Source: Planctomycetota bacterium
GTDB lineage: Bacteria; Planctomycetota; Brocadiia; SM23-32; JAKLEA01
Direction of reading: 5' to 3'
DNA length: 64,000 nt
Assembly (NCBI GenBank): GCA_022711755.1
Contig: JAKLEA010000016.1
Coordinates: 1 to 64,000 of the forward strand
The translations under genes were made by a program, and so were the position numbers. Under the pieces are notes generated by a model. That model was not told where the DNA came from, did not search any database, and saw only the letters and a list, made by a program, of their open reading frames with translations. Numbering within the stretch: the first letter of the stretch is position 1; every line of letters begins with the position of its first letter. This document shows, piece after piece, positions 38,501-45,498 of this stretch.

Positions 38501-38735
38501 TTCACTTGAGATTGACTATCGTCCAGCTTTTCCTACCCGGTCTATAGTCAACCTCAGTAGACGTCTGAAGGAAAAGTATTTAGCACGTTCTGTCTTGCGT
38601 AATATGGTGGGGCAGCATTTCTTGCTTCACGGAATCGACTTCAGGATACGACAACAGGTCTGTGAGGAACTCCAGATTGAGTTCAAGAAGGTAGTCGGTC
38701 CCTCGGCTAGTCAAAAGATGTTGGGACCTCCGTAA
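35598..38735 (+). CDS. Metallophosphoesterase-STAND NTPase fusion (predicted conflict/defence protein)
   Basis: 1045 residues. The N-terminal 290 residues are a calcineurin-like metallophosphoesterase with all ligand motifs: Asp10 and His12 in LSDLHI, Asp48 in VISGDVT, Asn95 and His96 in GNHD, His214/His215 in HHPF, and GHEH at 242-245. A P-loop NTPase follows with Walker A GDNSAGKS (403-410) and Walker B VIIIDDYHK (about 471-479). The rest is helical and probably a sensor or repeat region, ending in a 250-residue tail. This is the layout of STAND-type immune ATPases with an effector fused at the N-terminus. A clear GAGGAGAAG ribosome site precedes the ATG. Codon and base use are plainly AT-richer than in the neighbours, suggesting transfer. 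No partner gene is adjacent. Confidence 0.88.
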   Translation: MKLLIMHLSDLHITGIEDPILDRMTAIVDAVKNIERGLSGAFMVISGDVTQCGSDDQYFAAEAFLDDLRNSLSEKLTTSITGKACEVHRIAVPGNHDCDLSASNHEREKIAKSVIEKPELIRDAQTVQICTDVQKSFFTFLDRIESKPREFISSEFHKQLYYEYSFKFGDETIRFLCCNSAWLSRLNEQQGSLYFPAEAIGGTPQDVLDIAVMHHPFNWLEAECANRLAKRIREVASFVLTGHEHDADRYTSTGIHGEVNEYLEGGLLQDKFGSLSTFNILVVDTVELKQKVMRLSWDNQFYVPFDTSHRLNGTSENAWRDYSMSHIRRQSQFLLNKDFVRTCLDDPGVTLAQQHIENVTLPDVFVWPDLRQVADLPNERSTLIKGDHFHETLSSKRHMLIVGDNSAGKSSLAKMTFRHLHEDGAVPILLSGEERFPNEDKLRDHLENAFCVQYDPTALEAYRQLDLDRIVIIIDDYHKMPIKRRAKRKLVTALSRYAGRIILLAHEFQLAVHDLTRPETVAEGGIRFDCYRVQPFGALAINKLVEKWLKLGVEGDPDAPDFTHRHAEIMRILEILIGRNYVPSYPIYILSVLQANEATTPIDTRASAHGYFYELFIRAAIATGGSSEQYDITAAYLAHLAYQMFSDRVHQIPVQRLQQIHVEYERIYAIRIPFEQKINALLTKNILIDVCRQIRFKYRYTYFYFVASYLRDHIDSPEIKKSIAMMAKSLHIDEYANILLFLAHLSKDPFIVEEMLSAAEVLYSDSPRARLEDEVEFLNRLMARDTKLVLEERPPSEVRRDMDNAKDDGNNCSDSGTALNEPVDIPGEDAFDPTDPLTRLNAALKTLQILGQILRNFPGSIAAERKVKIADTCFGLGLRTLSGIISLVRDSEIELLNEFAKIIHEHHPAFLPLTIRERACQTVIALAEVIAFGMTRQISRSLGSPELFLTYESLKSTEDPASVDLIHASLEIDYRPAFPTRSIVNLSRRLKEKYLARSVLRNMVGQHFLLHGIDFRIRQQVCEELQIEFKKVVGPSASQKMLGPP

Positions 38736-38780
38736 CAATCTCGACTGGAATTCCTCTGGATCGAAGTCAAAGGAGTTCGG

Positions 38781-40217
38781 ATGGAAAGCACCAGAGCCAG
38801 ATTGGAGACAATCGAGAACATGATCCGCCGCGGGCCGTTCGACTCCTCGTGGGAGTCGCTTGAGAACTACCGGATTCCGTCCTGGTACAAGGACGCGAAG
38901 TTCGGAATCTTCCTCCACTGGGGCGTCTACTGCGTCCCCGCCTTCGGCAACGAATGGTACCCGCGCGAGATGTACCGTCAGGAAAGCGCGACGTTCAAGC
39001 ATCACCGCGAGAAATGGGGCGACCAATCGAAATTCGGTTACAAGGACTTCATCCCCATGTTCAAGGCGGAGAGGTTCGACGCCGGGGAGTGGGCCGGATT
39101 ATTCGAGAAGGCCGGCGCGAAGTTTGTCGTCCCCGTCGCTGAGCATCATGACGGATTCGCAATGTATGACTCCGGTTTTTCGGACTGGTGCGCGGCGAGA
39201 ATGGGGCCGAAGCGCAACATCGTCGGGGAGCTTGCATCCGCAGTCAGAAAAGCAGGCATGACCTTCGGGCTTTCTACTCACCGGGAGGAACACTGGTGGT
39301 TCTACGAGGGCGGGAGGCAGTTCGAATCGGACGTTCAGGACGATCGCTTCAGGGGGCTTTACGGCCCGGCGCAGCCGGAGAAGACGCAGCCGAATGAGGA
39401 ATTCCTGAACGACTGGCTGGCGCGGACATGTGAACTCGTGGACAAGTTCAATCCGGCCATCGTCTGGTTCGACTGGTGGATCAACCAGCCGGCATACGCG
39501 CCATACCTTCAGAAATTCGCCGCCTACTACTACAACTGCGCCGCCGAGCGCGGATTCGACGCCGCCATCAACTACAAGAACACCGCCTTCCCGCGCGACG
39601 CAGCCGTTCTGGACATCGAACGCGGCCAACTGACCGACATTTATCCCCTGCTATGGCAGACCGATACCTCCGTTTCGAAGAACTCGTGGGGTTACATCGA
39701 AGGTCACGATTACAAGACCGCGACATCGGTCATTCATGACCTTGCCGACATCGTGAGCAAGAACGGCGTCCTGCTTCTGAACATCGGTCCGAAGGCGGAC
39801 GGGACAATCCCGGAACCCGAACAGGAAATGCTCCTTGAGATCGGACGCTGGCTTGATGTCAACGGCGAAGCGATCTACGGGACGCGCCCCTTCAGAATCT
39901 TCGGCGAAGGCCCGACCCTGGTCGTCGGTGGCGGGCATACGGACTACAAGCGCGCCGCCTTCACCGACAAGGACATAAGGTTCACGCGCAAGGGCAACGC
40001 GCTTTACGCGATCCTTCTGGGCATTCCGGAAGGTGATACTGTTGTCATAAAGACGCAAGGCGTAAAGTCGGAATACCGCATTCTCGACATCAAGAGCGTG
40101 GAGCTTCTCGGATGCAGGGAATGTCTGAAATGGGAGCGGACCGACGAGGGACTGGCGGTAAAACTGCCTGACGCAAAGCCATGCGGACACGCATTTGCGC
40201 TGAAGATAAGCGGTTGA
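38781..40217 (+). CDS. Alpha-L-fucosidase (GH29)
   Basis: 478 residues with an AGGAG site just upstream. The GH29 TIM barrel begins at about residue 35 (WYKDAKFGIFLHWGVY) and has the family's EHHDGFAMYDS segment and the catalytic nucleophile Asp in AIVWFDWW near residue 233. GVLLLNIGPKADGTI is the classic GH29 ending of the barrel, followed by a beta-sandwich domain to the C-terminus. No signal peptide was found, so the enzyme is predicted to be intracellular, in contrast to most of the hydrolases nearby. It would release alpha-L-fucose from oligosaccharides that have been imported. Confidence 0.95.
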   Translation: MESTRARLETIENMIRRGPFDSSWESLENYRIPSWYKDAKFGIFLHWGVYCVPAFGNEWYPREMYRQESATFKHHREKWGDQSKFGYKDFIPMFKAERFDAGEWAGLFEKAGAKFVVPVAEHHDGFAMYDSGFSDWCAARMGPKRNIVGELASAVRKAGMTFGLSTHREEHWWFYEGGRQFESDVQDDRFRGLYGPAQPEKTQPNEEFLNDWLARTCELVDKFNPAIVWFDWWINQPAYAPYLQKFAAYYYNCAAERGFDAAINYKNTAFPRDAAVLDIERGQLTDIYPLLWQTDTSVSKNSWGYIEGHDYKTATSVIHDLADIVSKNGVLLLNIGPKADGTIPEPEQEMLLEIGRWLDVNGEAIYGTRPFRIFGEGPTLVVGGGHTDYKRAAFTDKDIRFTRKGNALYAILLGIPEGDTVVIKTQGVKSEYRILDIKSVELLGCRECLKWERTDEGLAVKLPDAKPCGHAFALKISG

Positions 40218-40284
40218 ACTGATTCCGCCGGTTGCGAACGGCGGAAGGCGTCATTGGCCGGATTTCATGGAAGGGGGATGAGCG

Positions 40285-41439
40285 ATGAAGGTGAAATGTT
40301 TTTTGCCGGTTTCAATGGTCATTTTTGCCATAGCGGAGGTTGTCATGGCGGCTAACGTCGCGGGGGAATCATTCGTCATCTGCAAGCAGCCCGGACGATA
40401 CATCGGCTGGCCTACAATAGCGCGGACTGCCGACGGCGAACTTCTCATCGTCTTTTCCGGGGACCGTGAGCAGCACGTCTGCCCCTTCGGCAAAACGCAG
40501 ATCGTGCGCAGTTCAGACGGTGGCAAAACGTGGTCCCCGCCCGCGACGATCAATAACACGCCGCTTGACGATCGTGACGCCGGCGTGATCGTCACCCGGA
40601 AGGGCACGATCATCGTCACGTGGTTCACGTCATTGGCTTTCGAGCAATTCGGATCATACAAGGCGCAGATCGAAGGCCCCTGGCGGGACCACGTCGGCAA
40701 GATCAGCGACGAAACGCGCGATCAGTGGCTCGGGACGTGGGTGCGACGCTCCACCGACGGCGGCAAGACATGGGGCGGATACATTGACAGCATTGTCACG
40801 TCGCCGCACGGGTTCATTGAGCTGAAGGATGGGCGGCTGCTCTACCTGGGGTGCAATTACGTGACCCGCCCCGGGCGAAGGCAGTCGAAGCTTGATGGCC
40901 CGTATGCGAAGAACCGCGTTCTGGCGGTCGAATCTTCAGACGACGGACAGACATGGACGCCGATCGGATGCGTCCCAATTCCGAAGGGGGTGGATGACGA
41001 CGGCTTCCACGAGCCGCACGTTGTTGAGGCGTCGGACGGCAGGCTGGTCGGCATGATCCGCCACCATGGGGAACCTGGGAATCAGTATCTCTGGCAGACG
41101 GAGAGCGAGGACGGCGGGAGGACGTGGACCGAGGCGCGCCCGACGGAGATATGGGGACTGCCGCCGCACATGATACTTCTCCGCGACAACCGGATTCTGT
41201 TGACCTATGGGCATCGCCGCGCGGCGTTCGGGCAGCGCGCCTGCGTCAGTTCCGACGGGGGCAGGACTTGGGATTACAAGAACGAAATCCTCATCCGGGA
41301 CGACGCGGCCAACGGCGACCTCGGTTATCCGGCGTCAATCCAGATGGACGGCGAGACCATCCTGACGGTCTATTACCAGATTGATCAGCCGGGGGAGAAG
41401 ACGTGCCTCATGGGGACGTTCTGGAAATTGCCGAAGTAG
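40285..41439 (+). CDS. Secreted sialidase-like beta-propeller protein
   Basis: 384 residues. A signal peptide is at residues 1-22 (cleavage after AMA or VMA). The mature protein has five Asp-box motifs of the S-x-D-x-G-x-T-W type: SSDGGKTW, STDGGKTW, SSDDGQTW, SEDGGRTW and SSDGGRTW. These mark a six-bladed sialidase fold. The arginine triad and the FRIP motif of active sialidases could not be confirmed by eye, so a related exo-glycosidase or binder is possible. The gene is 67 bases after the fucosidase and same direction, consistent with a shared role on fucosylated or sialylated glycans. Confidence 0.85.
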   Translation: MKVKCFLPVSMVIFAIAEVVMAANVAGESFVICKQPGRYIGWPTIARTADGELLIVFSGDREQHVCPFGKTQIVRSSDGGKTWSPPATINNTPLDDRDAGVIVTRKGTIIVTWFTSLAFEQFGSYKAQIEGPWRDHVGKISDETRDQWLGTWVRRSTDGGKTWGGYIDSIVTSPHGFIELKDGRLLYLGCNYVTRPGRRQSKLDGPYAKNRVLAVESSDDGQTWTPIGCVPIPKGVDDDGFHEPHVVEASDGRLVGMIRHHGEPGNQYLWQTESEDGGRTWTEARPTEIWGLPPHMILLRDNRILLTYGHRRAAFGQRACVSSDGGRTWDYKNEILIRDDAANGDLGYPASIQMDGETILTVYYQIDQPGEKTCLMGTFWKLPK

Positions 41440-41596
41440 GGCGATCGCAGCATGATTAGCGCATGCGCTGCGCCCGGACGCGGAGAGAAATAACTGCAGA
41501 CCTTCGGGCTTTTTGTTTCGCGCCTGCGTCTGCCCGGCGTTGACGAGTTGCTTTCGCTCCTTGATGTTGACTTGAGCCGCTGCGCAGCGATCAGGC

Positions 41597-43678
41597 TTAT
41601 TTCTTTCCTGCCCACTTCCTCCACGCCGCCTCGTCCTTGAGCATCTTGATGAACACCCCGCCGATGACCGAGCGCGCGCGGAAGCCCCTTACCTTCGCCG
41701 TGGAAGTCCAGTACCAGTCGCTCAGCGGGACACGATCCGGACCCTCATTCGCGAAGGCGTATGCCGGGTCGGCGATGGCCTCGAAATCCGCCTGCGAGTC
41801 GGCCAGCGTCGCGGTCCAGATCACCCAGTCCAGCTTCGTATAGTCGCTGCGGTTGTCCAGCGGAATGCCGTATTTGTTCTGAGTTTTCTTGTAGAAGGCG
41901 ATCTCTTTACGCGCCACCTCGGGCGGGAAGATGTTGAAGCCGAGAAGCGTGTCCCAGACAAGGTTGTACTTCTGGCTCCACGTGCCGGGCTTGTCGAATG
42001 CAAGCCGGAAGTGATCGCCGTCATCGGCCTCCTTCACCCATTTCTGCGCCATTTCCCGCGCGGCGTTCATGAATCGCGCCGAATCGTCCTTCCGCCCGGT
42101 CATGTCGCAGAGCATGGCGTATGACGCAAGACCCATGATCGCCTTGATCGAAAGGTTGGTGTTGTGTGCGAGGTGTCCGGCGAAATCGTCCGTGCAGAGC
42201 TGGTTCTCTGGATCGTAACCCTTATCGAGCAGGAACTCCGCCCACTTCGTCAATGTCGGCCAGTATTTCTGCGCGAAATCGGCGTTGCCCTCGATCTTTG
42301 CCATTGCGGCAATCATGATGAGCATGTTGCCGGATTCCTCGACGGGCATCTGGTTTCGGTCTCCATGTTCGCCGTCGCCGTAGACCTGCCCGTTGGCGAG
42401 CGGGTAGGTCCCCAGGTCGTGTGGCGCGAAGGGATGCGGCCAGCGGGCGGAGGCGGCGTAATCCAGCACCGGCCTGATCATCGCCTTCAGCAGGTCGTTG
42501 TTGAAAAGCATGAAGAACGGCGCGGACGGGTAGCTGACGTCCACGGTGGCGATGCAGCCGTTGCTGAAGCATTCCTTGGAGAACAGCATCGGCGTGCCGT
42601 CGAAGTCTGCGGCCAGCTTGTGCGCGGCGATGCACTGGCGATAGGCAAGGGCGCAGAGGAGTGCGTATTCGCGCCCGCCCGCCTTCTCCAGGTCGCCCAT
42701 GACCTCAGCGTCGAATGCCGCGCATTCGGCGGAAAGCGCCTCAAATTCACGCTCGCTGACGGCGATCAGGTCGCCCGCGTTCATCCCCGTTCTGCGCCAG
42801 TACGGGCGCAGCCTGCGCTCCATGTATTCGATGGAGTACACGTCGTCATATGCAAGGATGGCATGACCGGCGGAAGCCTTCTCGCCGATCTTTCCGAGAT
42901 TCGCGCAGAAGGCCATGACGGGCCATTGGTCGTTCACCCGGCGCGGCATCCTCAGATCGTCGCTGTCCGGAATGTCGCCCGACGCGGCGAAGGCGTTGCG
43001 CGCTGCGTCGTCTGAAACAATCGCCGTCCGGGTCGTCCCGCGCGGGGCTGCCAGATACAGATGTCCCCAGTCAATCCGCATATCGTCCCCGCGCTTCTTC
43101 AGAATCGGCTGCTCCGCGCTTCCAATCCTCATGACATCCATGCCGGACACCTTGTAGCGCGACCATGCGATCTCCTGATCGGGGTTGTTGACGACCCACT
43201 CGCCCGTTACATCAAGGTAGAGCGAAACGTCGTGTTCCGCGCCGTCCTCCGCTCTGGCTTCCCAGCAGACGTATGTCACCGGACGCGCGTAGATGTCCAG
43301 CTTCTTCGGCAGCGCCGGGGTGAGGAACGTGATCTTGAGCGCCACGCCCGCGCCGGAGAAATCGTAAATTGTGCGCGTGGGCAGTACCGAGACGAACTTC
43401 TGCTCAAGTGTCGCACAGTCCGGCTTCATGCCTGCGAAGCGATAGGATTTCCCGTCAATCCGGACCATGCCGCACATGGCGTGTATCGCGCCGGTCCAGT
43501 GTCTGCTCCAGTCCTTTGTCAGTTGGTCGGATGCGCTCCAGACGCTGAAGTAGGGATCGCAGGCGACCAGCGGAACTGCCGGTGGGCGGAATCGCGCTTC
43601 CTCGGCAGACGCGCTTCCGGCGGAAAACATGAAGACGGACGCCAAAGCCGGGATCTGAAGTCTTAGAAACGAATTCAT
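41597..43678 (-). CDS. Secreted DUF4965/DUF5127 (glutaminase-like) protein
   Basis: 693 residues with a signal peptide (about 1-25). The order is DUF5127 (residues about 35-260: FSVWSASDQLT, HWTGAIHAM), then DUF4965 and a six-hairpin barrel (DUF1793-like) with CFSNGCIATVDVSYPSAPFF, PHDLGTYPLANGQVYG, and PVEESGNMLIM. This combination is annotated as glutaminase in fungal GtaA and as putative glycosidase in Bacteroidota. The barrel recalls clan GH-L enzymes. In this window of carbohydrate enzymes a glycoside hydrolase is the better guess. Convergent with the sialidase gene over 157 bases (41440-41596) that hold nothing recognised. Confidence 0.8.
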   Translation of the reverse strand: MNSFLRLQIPALASVFMFSAGSASAEEARFRPPAVPLVACDPYFSVWSASDQLTKDWSRHWTGAIHAMCGMVRIDGKSYRFAGMKPDCATLEQKFVSVLPTRTIYDFSGAGVALKITFLTPALPKKLDIYARPVTYVCWEARAEDGAEHDVSLYLDVTGEWVVNNPDQEIAWSRYKVSGMDVMRIGSAEQPILKKRGDDMRIDWGHLYLAAPRGTTRTAIVSDDAARNAFAASGDIPDSDDLRMPRRVNDQWPVMAFCANLGKIGEKASAGHAILAYDDVYSIEYMERRLRPYWRRTGMNAGDLIAVSEREFEALSAECAAFDAEVMGDLEKAGGREYALLCALAYRQCIAAHKLAADFDGTPMLFSKECFSNGCIATVDVSYPSAPFFMLFNNDLLKAMIRPVLDYAASARWPHPFAPHDLGTYPLANGQVYGDGEHGDRNQMPVEESGNMLIMIAAMAKIEGNADFAQKYWPTLTKWAEFLLDKGYDPENQLCTDDFAGHLAHNTNLSIKAIMGLASYAMLCDMTGRKDDSARFMNAAREMAQKWVKEADDGDHFRLAFDKPGTWSQKYNLVWDTLLGFNIFPPEVARKEIAFYKKTQNKYGIPLDNRSDYTKLDWVIWTATLADSQADFEAIADPAYAFANEGPDRVPLSDWYWTSTAKVRGFRARSVIGGVFIKMLKDEAAWRKWAGKK

Positions 43679-43734
43679 TCCTTAATCTCCGCAAAACTTG
43701 TGTCAGGACTCGGCTCCCGCGATTTTGGAAAGGA

Positions 43735-44082
43735 TCACAGGTCCGGTTCCTTGATGATTTTCCACTCCTGCCCGGTATTCTGGACTTCGCAGGTCAATTC
43801 CCGCTTGACCTGTGACAATTCCGGGAAACTCAGAAGAAGGCGCACAACGACGCGGTCTTCCTTTTCTTCGTACTGCGTGAATTGAAGGGTTGGCTGGAAG
43901 TCGTTGCCGCGAAAAAAATCCGCAAACCATGCCACGACCGCCTTCTGAATTCCCTGCTTGTCCAACTCCTTCCTGACGACCTTCCTGCATGATGCGCAGT
44001 GCATGAGCGAAAGCGCAATGGCCGCGATGGCGACCGTTCTCGCCGCTCCATACGGCCAAATCCTCAGATTCAGGTTCTTCAT
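43735..44082 (-). CDS. Small exported protein, NTF2/SnoaL-like
   Basis: 115 residues from the ATG at 44082; a TTG at 44094 is upstream. A signal-like hydrophobic stretch occupies about residues 10-30 and ends in LSLMHCASC, which is only a weak lipobox. The rest (KAVVAWFADFFRG, EEKEDRVVVRLLLSF, GQEWKIIKEPDL) resembles small DUF4878/lumazine-binding-like NTF2-fold domains. It stands alone on the minus strand, divergent from the response regulator. Function unknown. An overlapping frame at 43703-44059 is a shadow. Confidence 0.55.
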   Translation of the reverse strand: MKNLNLRIWPYGAARTVAIAAIALSLMHCASCRKVVRKELDKQGIQKAVVAWFADFFRGNDFQPTLQFTQYEEKEDRVVVRLLLSFPELSQVKRELTCEVQNTGQEWKIIKEPDL

Positions 44083-44232
44083 ATCAAGACGCAAAATCGC
44101 AGATTGTAATGTCTTTGTCGCGCCATCGCCAGCGCGGATGTGGAACGAATCGAAGCGGGGTGATATATTAATTGCTGGCGGAAGAAGTTGCCAGCATCTA
44201 AAAGGTCATGCATAAGAGGGGAACGCGAAATA

Positions 44233-45471
44233 GTGGAAACTGAAAGACATGATTCATCCGGGCCGCCTCCGATTCCCGCGGGCGACGACGCCCCGCAGGA
44301 GATTCAGCGCGTGCTTATCGTTGACGATACCCCCGCCAACGTGAAATTGCTGGACGCCATTCTGAAGCAGAGCGGCTTCGAGACGATTATTGCCGTTGAC
44401 GGTGAAGATGCCCTTCAAAAGGTGGCTGATAACAGCGTTGATATCGTCCTGCTGGACATCATGATGCCGAAGTTGAACGGCTATGAGGTTTGCGCCCGCC
44501 TGCGCTCCCAGGAGGCGACCGCCGGACTGCCGATCATCATGATCACCGCCCTGCAGGGCTTGCAGGAAAAGGTGCAGGGATTGGAGGTAGGGGCGGACGA
44601 TTTCATCACCAAGCCCTTCCAGAAGGTGGAATTGATGGCCCGGGTGCGCTCGCTCCTGCGCGTCAAGAGCCTCCGGGACCGCCTTGCGCTGGCGAACAAA
44701 AGTCTGGCTGACCGCAACCGCCTGCTGGAGATGGAATTGACAATGGCCCGGACCGTGCAGCAGGCGCTCCTGCCGCAGTCCCCGCCGATGATCCCCGGCT
44801 TCCTTTTCGCGCACAAATACCTACCGGCAACGGTGGTCGGGGGGGATTTCTTCGACATTCTGAGGCTGGGGGAAAAGCGGGCCGGCGTGTTCGTGGCCGA
44901 TGTTTCCGGGCACGGCGTCCGCGCCGCCCTGATCATGGCCATAGTCAAGACGCTGCTCGGAGAATTGAGGGACCGCGCCGACTCTCCGGGCAAACTCCTC
45001 ACGGAAATGAACAGGCGCTTCAAGGAGATACTGGGGCAGAACGCTCCCCTTATCTTCGTCACGGCTGTCTACGTCGTGATTGATGCCAAGGACGGCAGCG
45101 TGACCATCGGGAACGCCGGGCATCCGCCCCCGATTCTTCTGAGGCGTTCAACAGGCGCGGCCTCCCTGGTTCCTGCGGACGCCTCGCCCGATCCGGCGCT
45201 GGGGTTCGTCCCTGGCTTCCAATACGGTGAAACTCGCTGTCCCGCGCAGCCGGATGACGTAGTCCTTGCTTTCACCGACGGCCTGTTCGAGGTCTGGGAC
45301 GAAAGCGGGCGGGAACTGGGGGAGAAACAATTGCTCGAAATGGTTGCGACCGGCGCATCAGAGCCTCTGCCCCGGTTGGTCGTCAACCTTGTCGAGCAGG
45401 CCCGTCAGTTCGCCGGCTCGAAATTCCAGCGTGATGACATCAACATCGTCGCCGCGCAAATTCTTGCGTAA
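44233..45471 (+). CDS. Response regulator with PP2C/SpoIIE phosphatase domain (RsbU-like)
   Basis: 412 residues, read from a GTG at 44233 with GAGGGGAA about 10 bases upstream; the longer TTG reading from 44188 lacks a ribosome site. The receiver domain spans about residues 25-145, with LIVDDTPAN, the phospho-acceptor Asp in VLLDIMMPKLNG, and the Lys in FITKPFQ. A short coiled segment (RLLEMELTMARTVQQALLPQ) leads to the SpoIIE-type phosphatase with GGDFFD, DVSGHGVRAAL and FTDGL, all metal-binding acids visible. Such proteins dephosphorylate anti-anti-sigma factors. No cognate kinase or anti-sigma gene is present nearby. Confidence 0.92.
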   Translation: METERHDSSGPPPIPAGDDAPQEIQRVLIVDDTPANVKLLDAILKQSGFETIIAVDGEDALQKVADNSVDIVLLDIMMPKLNGYEVCARLRSQEATAGLPIIMITALQGLQEKVQGLEVGADDFITKPFQKVELMARVRSLLRVKSLRDRLALANKSLADRNRLLEMELTMARTVQQALLPQSPPMIPGFLFAHKYLPATVVGGDFFDILRLGEKRAGVFVADVSGHGVRAALIMAIVKTLLGELRDRADSPGKLLTEMNRRFKEILGQNAPLIFVTAVYVVIDAKDGSVTIGNAGHPPPILLRRSTGAASLVPADASPDPALGFVPGFQYGETRCPAQPDDVVLAFTDGLFEVWDESGRELGEKQLLEMVATGASEPLPRLVVNLVEQARQFAGSKFQRDDINIVAAQILA

Positions 45472-45498
45472 TTTCCATCCGGCGCGGGAAAACATCCC

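Noticed and set aside
41440..41596. Possible terminator between sialidase and DUF4965 genes
   Set aside because: No stem with a following T-run in either direction was found.
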